The notes beneath the pieces are model-generated. The model made no database searches. It was not told where the DNA came from and saw nothing but the letters and a program-made list of their open reading frames with translations. From Bog-532 sp963824545 (lineage in GTDB: Bacteria; Actinomycetota; Actinomycetes; Streptosporangiales; Streptosporangiaceae): a DNA stretch of 64,000 nt. Below, in pieces: positions 35,007-43,739 of the stretch. Made by a program: the position numbers and the translations under genes. The stretch lies in contig CAWGPP010000011.1 in the NCBI GenBank assembly GCA_963824545.1, forward strand, positions 50,413 through 114,412, written 5' to 3'. Every line of letters begins with the position of its first letter. Position 1 is the stretch's first letter.

Positions 35007-37363
35007 GCAGCCCGCCCGCGGCCCGGCCGGCCGTCCTGCGGCCCACCACCCAGCCGGCGGCCCCGCCGCGCACCACACCCGACACCCCCGCCGCGCCCGC
35101 CGGCGACGGCATCGGGGTCTCCGCCCGCCGCCCGGACGGCGTGGCCAAGACCACCGGCGAATTCGCCTACTCCTCCGATCTATGGATGGAGGGGATGCTC
35201 TGGGGCGTGACGCTCCGCAGTCCGCATCCCTACGCCCGGATCCGTTCGGTAGCTATCGGCCCGGCGCTGGCCACCCCCGGCGTGCACGCGGTGCTGACCT
35301 GGACGGACGTGCCGGGAGCGAACCGGTACGGGCTGGAGTTCGCCGACCAGCCGGTGCTGGCCGAGGACGTGGTGCGCTATCAGGGCGAGCCAGTCGCCGT
35401 GGTCGCCGCCGACCATCCGGAGATCGCCCGCCGGGCCGCGGCGCGCATCGTCGTGGACTACGCGGTGCTGGCCCCGGTCACCAGCGCCCGCGCGGCGATG
35501 GCGGACGCCGCCCCGCGGCTGCACCCGGGCGGCAACGTGGTCCGCCACCTGAAGCTGCGCACCGGGGATCCGGCGGCACGGGCCGATGTCGTGATCACCG
35601 GCGACTACGAGGTCGGCATGCAGGACCAGGCGTTCCTGGGGCCGGAGTCGGGGCTGGCCGTGCCGGCCGCGGACGGCGGGGTCGACCTGTTCGTCGCGAC
35701 CCAATGGCTGCACGCCGACCAGCGGCAGATCTGCCAGGCGCTGGGGCTGCCGCCGGAGCGGGTCCGGCTGACGCTGGCCGGGGTGGGCGGCGCGTTCGGC
35801 GGGCGCGAGGACCTATCCATGCACGTGCACGCCTGCCTGCTGGCCCGGCACACGGGCAAGCCCGTCAAGATGGTCTACTCCCGGGAGGAGTCGTTCTTCG
35901 GCCACGTGCACCGGCACCCGGCCAGGATGCGGTACGAGCACGGGGTGAGCACCGGCGGCATGCTGGTGTACGTGCGGGCCGAGGTGTACTTCGACGGCGG
36001 AGCGTACGCGTCCAGCACGGCCGCGGTGGTGGGCAACGGCGGGACGATGGGCTTCGGCCCGTACGTGGTGCCGAACGCGTCGATGGACTGTTACGGGGTC
36101 TACACCAACAACCCGCCGTGCGGGGCGATGCGCGGGTTCGGTGCCGTGCAGACGGGGTTCGCGTGCGAGTCACAGATGGACCGGTGCGCGGCGGCGCTCA
36201 GCCTGGATCCGGTCGAGTTCCGGCTGCGGAACGCCATGACCGAGGGATCCCGGGTGCCGACGGGCCAGACCATCGACAGCCCCGCGCCGGTCGCGGAACT
36301 GCTCCGCACCGTACGGGACATGCCGCTGCCGCCCGGGACCGCGGCCCGGGCCATCCCGGACCTGAGGGACCTGCCGGGCGGGGTGTCGAACACGACGCAC
36401 GGCGAGGGCGTCCGCCGTGGCGTGGGGTACGCGGTGGGTTACAAGAACGTCGGCTTCTCCGAGGGCTTCGACGACTACGCCACGGCCCGGGTGCGGCTGG
36501 AGATCGCCGGCGACGAGCCGCTGGCCACGGTGCACACCGCGGCCGCCGAGGTGGGGCAGGGGCTGGTCACCGTCGAGGCGCAGATCGCGCGGACCGAGCT
36601 GGGCTGCGAACGCGTTGTCGTGCAGCCCAAGGACACCGGCGTCGGCAGCGCCGGGTCATCCTCGGCGTCACGGCAGACCTACGTGACCGGCGGCGCCATC
36701 CAGGCCGCCTGCACCCGGGTCCGGGACCGGGTGCGGGCACTGGCCGAGCAGCGGCTCCGGCGCACCGTACCCGGGCTGCGGCTGGCCGGCGGGCTGGTGT
36801 GCGACGCGTGGGGTGAGCCGCTGGCCAGCCTGGCCGCCGTGCTGGGCCGCGAGGTGATCGAGGAGACGGTCGAGTGGCGGCACCGGCCCACGTTCCCCGT
36901 CGACCCGGCAACCGGCCAGGGCTTCGCGCACGTCCAGTACGCGTTCGCCGCGCACCGCGCGGTGGTGGACGTGGACACCGAGCTCGGCCTGGTCAAGGTG
37001 GTCGCGCTGGACTGCGCCCAGGACGTCGGCAAGGCGATCAACCCGCAGGCGGTGGAGGGCCAGATCCACGGCGGCTCCGCGCAGGGCCTGGGCCTCGCGC
37101 TGATGGAGGAGGTCCAGGTCGCCGAGGGGAAGATCCGCAACCCGTCGTTCACCGACTACCTCATCCCGACGATCCTGGACATGCCGCCGATGCGGCTGGC
37201 CATCCTGGAGCACCCGGACCCACACGCACCGTACGGGCTGCGCGGCGCCGGGGAGCCGCCCACGATTTCCTCCACCCCGGCCATCGTGGCCGCGATCCGT
37301 GCCGCCACGGGCCGCCCGCTGACCCGGGTCCCGGTCCGCCCCGAGCACATCACCGGCACCTGA
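35003..37363 (+). CDS. Xanthine dehydrogenase-type molybdopterin-binding subunit
   Basis: 786 aa large subunit. Landmarks: GVGGAFGGRED (Mo-cofactor loop), GAMRGFGAVQTGFACES, GQGLVTVEAQIA and LRGAGEPPTISSTPAIVAA, whose glutamate in GAGE is the catalytic base of the family. Start ATG 35003 overlaps the Fe-S subunit stop. The operon context supports xanthine as substrate; the sequence alone could fit other purine or aldehyde hydroxylases. Confidence 0.93.
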   Translation: MSSPPAARPAVLRPTTQPAAPPRTTPDTPAAPAGDGIGVSARRPDGVAKTTGEFAYSSDLWMEGMLWGVTLRSPHPYARIRSVAIGPALATPGVHAVLTWTDVPGANRYGLEFADQPVLAEDVVRYQGEPVAVVAADHPEIARRAAARIVVDYAVLAPVTSARAAMADAAPRLHPGGNVVRHLKLRTGDPAARADVVITGDYEVGMQDQAFLGPESGLAVPAADGGVDLFVATQWLHADQRQICQALGLPPERVRLTLAGVGGAFGGREDLSMHVHACLLARHTGKPVKMVYSREESFFGHVHRHPARMRYEHGVSTGGMLVYVRAEVYFDGGAYASSTAAVVGNGGTMGFGPYVVPNASMDCYGVYTNNPPCGAMRGFGAVQTGFACESQMDRCAAALSLDPVEFRLRNAMTEGSRVPTGQTIDSPAPVAELLRTVRDMPLPPGTAARAIPDLRDLPGGVSNTTHGEGVRRGVGYAVGYKNVGFSEGFDDYATARVRLEIAGDEPLATVHTAAAEVGQGLVTVEAQIARTELGCERVVVQPKDTGVGSAGSSSASRQTYVTGGAIQAACTRVRDRVRALAEQRLRRTVPGLRLAGGLVCDAWGEPLASLAAVLGREVIEETVEWRHRPTFPVDPATGQGFAHVQYAFAAHRAVVDVDTELGLVKVVALDCAQDVGKAINPQAVEGQIHGGSAQGLGLALMEEVQVAEGKIRNPSFTDYLIPTILDMPPMRLAILEHPDPHAPYGLRGAGEPPTISSTPAIVAAIRAATGRPLTRVPVRPEHITGT

Positions 37364-37384
37364 CGCCCGCCCCCGGTCCGCGTG

Positions 37385-37837
37385 TCAGAGCCCGGCTTCT
37401 GACGCACCGCACGCGCTCGCGCCCTCGCCGCACAGCGCGTCGAAGGTGCCGGTCAGGCACAGCAGCCGCGCCACGATCGGCCGGGGGTGGCACACGCTCA
37501 AGCGGCAGCCGATGGTGGCGGCTTCGGCCTGGCACGCCAGCAGGCCCGAGATCCCGGCACAGTCGAGGTAACCCACCCGGCTCAGGTCGATCTGAAGCGC
37601 ATGGGGCGCATGCCGGTGGAGGGTGTTCCGGATGACGCTGGTCATCTCGTCCACGCGGCCAAAGTCGAGGTCCACGGCGAAGGCAATGCGCCGGGACCCG
37701 CCCCGTGACCCGGCGGGCTCCGCCAGCGCGGGCTCCGCCAGCGCGGGCTCCGCTGACCCGGCGGGCTCGGCCGACCCGGCGGGCTCCAGCGGCGCCACGC
37801 GTACCAGCCGGTACTCCCCCGGGTATGTGCCGCTCAC
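37385..37837 (-). CDS. STAS-domain protein (anti-sigma-factor antagonist-like)
   Basis: 150 aa from GTG 37837 with GGAG upstream. Residues 20-44 are a repeated PAGSAEP/ALAEP linker. The STAS domain follows, with LQIDLSRVGYLDCAGISGLL at the switch helix. Classical SpoIIAA-type proteins carry a phosphorylatable Ser in a DSSG motif; here the sequence is DCAG, so regulation by a serine kinase at that site looks lost. Partner sigma-factor genes are not nearby. Confidence 0.82.
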   Translation of the reverse strand: MSGTYPGEYRLVRVAPLEPAGSAEPAGSAEPALAEPALAEPAGSRGGSRRIAFAVDLDFGRVDEMTSVIRNTLHRHAPHALQIDLSRVGYLDCAGISGLLACQAEAATIGCRLSVCHPRPIVARLLCLTGTFDALCGEGASACGASEAGL

Positions 37838-38157
37838 GTGATACTCCGTCGCTACGCCCGTTACCGGGACCGCGGTACCGCAGTCCGGGCCGAGAGTCAG
37901 ACTCTACCGGTTACGACCGCCCATTGCAACGGTTGTGCAACGCTTCGTCATCGGGCGGCAGGCGGAAAGCCCGTGGAAAGCCAAAACCAATCCCGTTCAG
38001 GTAAGAAACATCACCCTCGAACCTCAAACCAGGTCAGATGTTCAGCTGGCGGACACCGGGCTTTCCCGCACGGAACCCCACAGGTTCGCCCGTTCTGCGA
38101 ACGATGAGGCGCCAGGCCCGCGCACCGGGCCACGACCCCGTGAGGCGGATGGTCTGC
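37838..38157. other. Divergent promoter region of STAS and secreted-protein genes
   Basis: 320 bases without a supported gene. Contains a direct repeat of GCAACG at 37926-37942 and an AT-richer stretch near 37978-38040, but no confident promoter. Confidence 0.35.
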
Positions 38158-39840
38158 ATGAGACGGACGATGATGTCAACCCCGATGACGGCGGCCCGGG
38201 TGCGCCGGCCGGCCCGGCCGGCCCGGATGCTGGCCGCGCTTCCGGTGGCCGCGCTGCTGGCCGGGACCGCCCTTGCCGTTCCCGCCCAGGCCGCCGCCGG
38301 GCACGCGGCCGCCCCGGCGGACGGGCCGCCGGGCCACGGGCTGACGCCGGGTGACCTGCTGGTCAGCGGCAGCACGTTCACCACTGAGCCGGACATCGTG
38401 GCGGGCCAGACCGTGCTGCCGCCGGGCTGCACGACCGGGTGCGCCGTCGCCAACGCCGGCGGCGCCTACCCGGAGGTGTTCAACAACGACCTGGTGGACG
38501 GCAGCTTCGGGGTGACCTCAAAAATCTTCCTGGACCAGCTCACGCCGTGGGGCGCGCCGGCCGGGTCGCTGACCGTGCCGTCTGGGGGACCCGCCGGGCG
38601 GATGGTGACGAGCTTTTCTTCCAAGTCGGAACTGGCCCTCAACCAGTCCACCGACGGCCGGTCGGTGACGTTCATGGGCTACAACGCGCCGGTGGCCGGA
38701 ATCGACGTCTCGAACTCCAACACGCCGGGGGTCATCGACCCGACCAACCCGGTGTCCAGCGCCTACTACCGCGTGGTGGCCACGCTCGGCGCGGACGGGC
38801 GGTTCCGGTTCACCGAGACCAACGCCTACAGCGGCAACAATGGGCGCGCCGCGATCCTGAACGCGCGCGCCAACGTGATCTACGCGGCGGGCAACGCCGG
38901 CAACGGCGGCACGCCGCAGCCCGACGGCGTCATCCTCGGTGCGGGCGCCCAGCTCATCAAGCCGTCACTCCTTTCTGAAGCCGCGCAGAACCCGGGTCAG
39001 CCCACGCCGGTCGGGAGCTTCACCATCACCCAGCTCGGGGACAAGCCGGACAAGATCGGCAAGGACGACAACTTCCGCGGGCTGACCGTTTTCAACAACG
39101 TCGTCTACTACACCAAGGGCAGCGGCGGGAACGGCGTCAACACCGTCTACTTCCTCGACACCACCGGGAAGGCCTGCCCGGCGGGGACGGGGCTGCCGGT
39201 GCCGGGCGCGAAGCTGCCTACCTCGCCGCTGGCCTACGACCCCGCGACGCTGCAGAGCGACGGCCTGCCTAGCAACATGTGCATCCTGCAGGGGTTCCCG
39301 ACCGCGCTGAAGTCCGCGACCTCGTTCCCGTTCGGGATGTGGTTCGCCAGCCCGACCACGCTGTACGTCGCGGACGAGGGGAACGGGGACAACACGTACT
39401 CCCCCGCCACCGGGACGTACACCACCGCCGCCGGGCAGGCCACGGCCGGGCTGCAGAAGTGGGTGCTGTCCGGCGGATCCTGGAAGCTGGCGTACACGCT
39501 GCAGGGCGGCCTCGGTCTCGGCACGCCGTACACCGTGCCCGGCTACCCGGCGGGGGACAACGCCGCGACCGGGCTGCCGTGGGCGCCCGCGACCGACGGG
39601 CTGCGCAACATCACCGGCCGGGTCAACCCGGACGGCAGCGTGACGATCTGGGCCATCACCTCCACCGTGAGCGGGGCCGGTGACCAGGGCGCCGACCCGA
39701 ACAAGCTGGTCTCCATCACGGATCGCCTGGGGGCCACGGCGCCCGCGGCGGGAGAGTCGTTCCGCACCGTCAGGGCGGCCGGCTTCGGCCAGGTCCTGCG
39801 CGGCGTTTCCTTCACCCCCGCCACTCCCCGCCACCCGTAA
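38158..39840 (+). CDS. Secreted protein, possible beta-propeller, unknown function
   Basis: About 560 aa. A twin-basic N-region and hydrophobic core (MLAALPVAALLAGTALA) with a probable cleavage site after VPAQA mark a secretion signal. The mature part repeats strand-rich segments (GQTVLPPGC, NVIYAAGNAG, NFRGLTVFNNVVYYTKGSGG, FGMWFASPTTLYVADEG, GLRNITGRVNPDGSVTIWAITS) that resemble SMP-30/NHL-like propeller blades. Cysteines come in pairs. No catalytic motif recognised. ATG 38158 is preferred, with ATG 38149 in frame just upstream. Confidence 0.75.
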   Translation: MRRTMMSTPMTAARVRRPARPARMLAALPVAALLAGTALAVPAQAAAGHAAAPADGPPGHGLTPGDLLVSGSTFTTEPDIVAGQTVLPPGCTTGCAVANAGGAYPEVFNNDLVDGSFGVTSKIFLDQLTPWGAPAGSLTVPSGGPAGRMVTSFSSKSELALNQSTDGRSVTFMGYNAPVAGIDVSNSNTPGVIDPTNPVSSAYYRVVATLGADGRFRFTETNAYSGNNGRAAILNARANVIYAAGNAGNGGTPQPDGVILGAGAQLIKPSLLSEAAQNPGQPTPVGSFTITQLGDKPDKIGKDDNFRGLTVFNNVVYYTKGSGGNGVNTVYFLDTTGKACPAGTGLPVPGAKLPTSPLAYDPATLQSDGLPSNMCILQGFPTALKSATSFPFGMWFASPTTLYVADEGNGDNTYSPATGTYTTAAGQATAGLQKWVLSGGSWKLAYTLQGGLGLGTPYTVPGYPAGDNAATGLPWAPATDGLRNITGRVNPDGSVTIWAITSTVSGAGDQGADPNKLVSITDRLGATAPAAGESFRTVRAAGFGQVLRGVSFTPATPRHP

Positions 39841-39844
39841 CGGC

Positions 39845-39892
39845 CCTCCGGTGCCTGTCCAGCACACACCATCGCCGGGCAGGCACCGGAGG
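39845..39892 (+). terminator. Terminator after the secreted-protein gene
   Basis: Perfect 13-bp inverted repeat CCTCCGGTGCCTG / CAGGCACCGGAGG with a 22-base loop, starting five bases past the stop. Confidence 0.7.
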
Positions 39893-39947
39893 CCGGCAGG
39901 CCGTGCCCGAAGAGTGAGTGTCGTCCCCGGGGCGTTACCTTCCGGGC

Positions 39948-40141
39948 ATGCCAATGAAAATTACCCAGATCATCCGGCTGCTTGAGGCCGATGGCTGGCG
40001 GTTAAAGCGTGTGACCGGCTCTCATCGCCACTTTGTCCATCTGGACTGGTCACTGTCGCGGGCAAGGCAAGCGCTACCTTGAAGCCGAAGACGGAAGCGA
40101 GCATCCTGAAACAGGCACGTCTGAGGAAGGAGGAGCGGTGA
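39948..40141 (+). pseudogene. hicA: HicA toxin with internal deletion/frameshift (second locus)
   Basis: From ATG 39948 (or 39954) it reads KITQIIRLLEADGWRL and GSHRHFVHL, then the frame runs to a TGA at 40080-40082. The rest of HicA continues in another frame as VTVAGKASATLKPKTEASIL and KQARLRKEER to TGA 40139-40141. At the join about ten bases appear missing relative to the usual PTKKG turn. The toxin is therefore broken, while hicB, whose GTG overlaps this stop, is intact. Confidence 0.8.
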
Positions 40142-40365
40142 GAGGCTACGTCGTCGTTTTCGAAGGGGACGATGTGTCCGGCTATTCGGCCTACTCGCCC
40201 GACCTTCCGGGTGTGATCGCGGCCGGCGAGACCCGGCAGGAGACCGAGCAGTTGATGCTCGAAGCCATGGCCGAACACATCGCCGTGCTCCGGGACAACG
40301 GTCAGCCCGTTCCTCAGCCGGCCGAAGCTGCCAGCGTCACCATGCTTGACCCTGCGGCCGCGTAG
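40138..40365 (+). CDS. hicB: HicB-family antitoxin (second locus)
   Basis: 75 aa from GTG 40138 behind AGGAGGAG. VRGYVVVFEGDDVSGYSAYS, PDLPGVIAAGE and LMLEAMAEHIAVLRDNGQPVPQP follow the HicB pattern and resemble the 29643-29861 protein. The GTGA overlap shows the ancestral hicA-hicB operon. As at the first locus, only the antitoxin survives. Confidence 0.9.
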   Translation: MRGYVVVFEGDDVSGYSAYSPDLPGVIAAGETRQETEQLMLEAMAEHIAVLRDNGQPVPQPAEAASVTMLDPAAA

Positions 40366-40373
40366 GGCGGCGG

Positions 40374-40595
40374 TTACGACTTCGCCCCGGATTTCTTGGT
40401 GCTGTTGCCGTGGGCGACGGCGCCGATGGCCGGGGCCATGACGAGCCAGAGGCCGATGGTTGCCACCATGGATGTGATGTAGCCGAACGGGCGGATGCCC
40501 ACGTCGCTGGCGACGATGCCCGCGAAGATCATCAGCAGCCACGCGCTGACGAAGAACAGCGGGCCAGCCGTCACCAGCCGGGTGAAGCTATTCAT
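40374..40595 (-). CDS. Small two-helix membrane protein, unknown
   Basis: 73 aa. Two hydrophobic helices (LFFVSAWLLMIFAGIVAS and FGYITSMVATIGLWLVMAP) and a basic tail. The ATG at 40595 is preceded by GGGAGG on its strand. It converges on hicB with 8 bases between stops. No family recognised. Confidence 0.65.
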   Translation of the reverse strand: MNSFTRLVTAGPLFFVSAWLLMIFAGIVASDVGIRPFGYITSMVATIGLWLVMAPAIGAVAHGNSTKKSGAKS

Positions 40596-40745
40596 CGGTG
40601 CCTCCCTGCCCCCCTGTCCAGTCGTCAGCCTGCCGGGAATTGCGCTCCTGGCGTAGGGCTATAGGTCATCGCGGGGCCGACGGACGGCTCGTCCCCGGTT
40701 ACCTTTGATCTTCCGGCGACTCTCTGGTCACGAGGGACGGCAGCG

Positions 40746-41342
40746 GTGGATCGTGGGCGGCTCGAATCGTTCAGCGACGGCGTGTTCGCCGTGGCCATCA
40801 CGCTGCTGGCCCTGGACCTGACTATCCAGGGGCCCGGCCATGGGACACTGCTGCACCAGCTCGGGCACCACTGGCCGTCGTTCGTCGCGTACGTGATCAG
40901 CTTCTTCACGATCGGGATCATCTGGGTCAACCACCACGCGCTGATCGCGAACATCGCGGTCGTCAACCGGACCCTGCTGTTCGTCAACCTGCTCCTGCTG
41001 CTGATCATCGTGGCCATCCCGTTCGCCACCGCGACCATGGCGACCTACCTGAGCACGGGTGGCCAGGACGCGCACGTCGCGGCGGCGCTGTACGCGGGCA
41101 CGTTCGAGCTGATGGGCCTGTCCTTCACCTGCCTGCTGGAGTGGGCGCTGCATGAGGATGAACGGATGCACCGGCCCGTGCCCGCGGCGGCCCGTAACAG
41201 CGTCCGCACCCGGTTCTACGTGGGGCAGCTCCCCTATCTGGTGGCCTTCGGCGTCGCTTTTATCAGCGCCCCGGCCGCCGTGCTCATCACCGCCCTGGTC
41301 GCCATCTACTACATCTTCGAGCGGACCCCAACGAGGGCCTGA
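40746..41342 (+). CDS. TMEM175-family (DUF1211) potassium channel-like protein
   Basis: 198 aa integral membrane protein. The hallmark FSDGVFAVAITLL in the first helix forms the selectivity constriction in TMEM175 channels; IGIIWVNHHAL and NRTLLFVNLLLLL are the next conserved segments. Bacterial members form K+-permeable tetramers. Start GTG 40746 with GAGGGACGG upstream. Single gene. Confidence 0.9.
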   Translation: MDRGRLESFSDGVFAVAITLLALDLTIQGPGHGTLLHQLGHHWPSFVAYVISFFTIGIIWVNHHALIANIAVVNRTLLFVNLLLLLIIVAIPFATATMATYLSTGGQDAHVAAALYAGTFELMGLSFTCLLEWALHEDERMHRPVPAAARNSVRTRFYVGQLPYLVAFGVAFISAPAAVLITALVAIYYIFERTPTRA

Positions 41343-42003
41343 CCGCCCGGAAGGCTCCCCAACCGTCCCGCCCGCTGCCGCTGTCGCAAGGAAGCCGGCA
41401 GCTTCAGCGAACGCGCCCTTCAGCCGGTTCGCCGCGGCGGCCGCGAGCGCCGGAATGTGCTCGCCCGTCAACGGCTCCAGCCGCACCCCTGCACCCTCAA
41501 GCACGAACGGCCTAAGCATCAGCAACGGCCACAAGTCTGTCGACGCCTGTACGCACGCGCGCATCGTAACGAACTTCGGCGTTCCCGCACGATCCGGTGC
41601 CCATTTGGGCAGAGTTTCCCCAGCATGCAGAACAATCCCTGCCCGGTTCGGCCAGCTCGCCAGCTGGTCATCGAGTGGACGGCTCAACTCGAAGGCACCA
41701 GGCGGACGCGGGCAGCGTGACCGGCCGCCCAGGCTGAGGAAGGCAGGCACCGAGGAAGGCACACCGCGCGCAGGCCGGGGCGAGCGCCGCCGCACTCGTG
41801 CCCGGCCGCGCGCACCCGGCACGGAAACAGCAGCGGCAAGGAAGGGCGGCCCGCCCGCCCACCTGGCGCCGGTCCCGCCGCTGGTGATTACTTCAACCGA
41901 ACCGGCGAGCCGCAGCCACATGCGATGCTCGCCGCAAGCATTCGGAATCAACGACAGCCAAGCGAAGCATGGATATGAACAAAGTGAGCCCAGGACAGGG
42001 AGG
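41343..42003. other. Gene-poor stretch containing a GNAT stub
   Basis: About 660 bases between the channel gene and the TIR gene. Apart from the acetyltransferase stub described separately, I find no supported gene. Long open frames here are a by-product of high GC. Confidence 0.45.
41420..41519 (-). pseudogene. GNAT acetyltransferase N-terminal stub
   Basis: From ATG 41519 on the minus strand: MLRPFVLEGAGVRLEPLTGE then HIPALAAAAA, the opening of RimJ/RimL-type N-acetyltransferases. Similarity ends about residue 33 and the rest of the domain is absent, replaced by sequence leading into the channel gene. Confidence 0.5.
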
Positions 42004-43719
42004 TCATTCCTTGTTGCGGGCGCGGCTCACGTTATCCTGGCAATCCTTCCCGATACCCCATGCTCCCCCGACATTATCTGTCAGGTCGTTGTCCTCCAGC
42101 GTGCCCCGGCCCCCCTCATAAATCCAGACCGCCGCGTACTTGTTCCAGTGGATCTGGTTGCGGCGCAAGGTGGGATCACCGCCGGCCCTGATCTCCACGC
42201 CCGCGCGCGTGTTGCCGGTGATGTCGTTGTCCTCCAGCGTGCCCCGGCCCCCGTCGCGGACGAGGACGCCGCCCGACTTGCCGTCGTGGATCTGGTTGCG
42301 GCGCAAGGTAGGATCACCGCCGGTCTTAATCTCCACGCCCGCGAACGCGTTGCCGGTGATGTCGTTGTCCTCCAGCGTGCCCCGGCCCTCGTCATAAACG
42401 TAGACGCCGGCCACCTTGCCGTCGTGGATCTGGTTGCGGCGCAAGGTGGGATCACCGCCGGCCCTGATCTCCACGCCCGCGCGCGTGTTGCCGGTGATGT
42501 CGTTGTCCTCCAGCGTGCCCCGGCCCCCGTCGCGGACGAGGACGCCGACCGACTTGCCGTCGTGGATCTGGTTGCGGCGCAAGGTAGGGTCCCCGCGGAC
42601 CATGATATCCACCCCCGAGAACGCGTTGCCGGTGATGTCGTTGTCCTCCAGCGTGCCCCGGCCCTCGTGATAGACGAGGACGCCGGCCGACTTGCCGTTG
42701 TGGATCCGGTTGCGGCGCAGCCGCGGGTCAGCGCCACCATGGATGCCCACGCACGCCCCGTTCTGGCTGCTGATGTCACAGCCTTCCAGGTCCAGCCGTC
42801 CCTGCGTGATATCCACCCCATACCAGGTGCCCTCACCGCCCGCCTGGCGCAGGGTCAGGTTCGCGATCCGGCCGATGCTCGCCCGGAACAGCACCGCGTC
42901 AGCATCACGGGCCCGGATCTCGATATCGGCCACCGGGCCTTCGCCCAGAATCTCCAGCGGCTTATCGACGACCACCCCCTCCTCATACAGCCCCGGCCGG
43001 ACCAGAATCCGGTCACCCGGCCTAGCCGCCCTGACCGCCTCCCCGACCGTGGCGAAATCTCCCCGCTGATAGGCATCCACCACATGAGTCGGCGGCTCAG
43101 TCTTGGCGATCACCCGCTCCGCCGTGCCCAGCTGCTCGGCCTGCGCCGGTGCGCTGGCCGTCGCCCCGTGCCGGGGCCCGCTGGCCGGGCGGGCCGGCGC
43201 GGTGGCGGGCGGCTGCCAGAACGCGTCCCGCATCCGCTCGCCAAGCCTGGCGATGCCCTTGCGCACCACCGGCGAAGTAAACGCCTCAAATCGCAGCGCC
43301 CGCCAATCGGCGAACTGCCGCGTCGCCAGCACCCGGGCCAGCTCATCACCCTCCCGCAGCACCGGGTCATCCATCTCCCGCGTGCTGATGTAATACACCG
43401 GCAAAATCAGATCCGACCGGCCCAGCGCCCGTTCCCGTTCCAGGAACCGCGCCACCTCGGCCCGGCACGCCGGGCTGCGGAACAACCCCGGCGTGATGAT
43501 CACCAGCAGCAGCGTCACCGCATCTAAAGTCTCATCGATACGCTGCTGCCAGCCCTGCCCCCACGCGATGTCGTTGCGGTCCTGGAAGATCGGGAACTCC
43601 TCACCCGTCTGCGCCCGCACCTCCGTGCTCAGCCGCTCCCGGAACGCGGTCAGCTGCCCGTCATCATGCTCATCATTGAAACGCACATAACTCATAAACG
43701 CGGCAGGCTCACCCGGCAC
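42004..43719 (-). CDS. TIR-domain protein with repeat-built right-handed beta-helix
   Basis: 571 aa. N-terminal TIR-like domain: AAFMSYVRFNDEHDDGQ, FPIFQDRNDIAWGQGWQQRI, VTLLLVIITPGLF, then SPACRAEV, the S-x2-C-x2-E pattern whose glutamate is catalytic in NADase TIRs. A proline/alanine linker leads to PGDRILVRPGLYEEGVVVDK, the entry of NosD-like beta-helices, then coils of about 23 residues. Four 46-residue units (TLEDNDITGN, DPTLRRNQIHDGK, GVLVRDGGRG) are nearly identical. GTG 43719 with GGGAGGGG nine bases upstream is preferred over ATG 43695 because it keeps the first TIR strand. Role unknown; signalling or immune effector is inference. Confidence 0.85.
   Translation of the reverse strand: MPGEPAAFMSYVRFNDEHDDGQLTAFRERLSTEVRAQTGEEFPIFQDRNDIAWGQGWQQRIDETLDAVTLLLVIITPGLFRSPACRAEVARFLERERALGRSDLILPVYYISTREMDDPVLREGDELARVLATRQFADWRALRFEAFTSPVVRKGIARLGERMRDAFWQPPATAPARPASGPRHGATASAPAQAEQLGTAERVIAKTEPPTHVVDAYQRGDFATVGEAVRAARPGDRILVRPGLYEEGVVVDKPLEILGEGPVADIEIRARDADAVLFRASIGRIANLTLRQAGGEGTWYGVDITQGRLDLEGCDISSQNGACVGIHGGADPRLRRNRIHNGKSAGVLVYHEGRGTLEDNDITGNAFSGVDIMVRGDPTLRRNQIHDGKSVGVLVRDGGRGTLEDNDITGNTRAGVEIRAGGDPTLRRNQIHDGKVAGVYVYDEGRGTLEDNDITGNAFAGVEIKTGGDPTLRRNQIHDGKSGGVLVRDGGRGTLEDNDITGNTRAGVEIRAGGDPTLRRNQIHWNKYAAVWIYEGGRGTLEDNDLTDNVGGAWGIGKDCQDNVSRARNKE
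42085..42730. repeat. 138-bp tandem repeats inside the TIR/beta-helix gene
   Basis: The sequence GTCGTTGTCCTCCAGCGTGC recurs at 42085, 42223, 42361, 42499 and 42637, an exact 138-bp period encoding 46 residues (two beta-helix coils). Alternate units are most alike, implying a 276-bp duplication on top of the 138-bp one. DNA identity is far higher than protein constraint requires, so the array is young or homogenised. Confidence 0.9.
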
Positions 43720-43739
43720 CCAGCCCCACCCCTCCCGAT

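Noticed and set aside
34783..36816. 677-codon open frame overlapping the xanthine dehydrogenase genes
   Set aside because: Arg/Gly/Ala-rich out-of-frame shadow; the overlapping frame has complete molybdenum hydroxylase motifs.
42085..42730. Regular repeats resembling a CRISPR-like array
   Set aside because: The period is 138 bp with no unique spacers, and the repeats lie in frame inside a coding sequence as beta-helix coils.
41152..43527. 791-codon plus-strand open frame
   Set aside because: It runs through the channel gene end and antisense to the TIR/beta-helix gene; its repeats are the reverse reading of the coil repeats.
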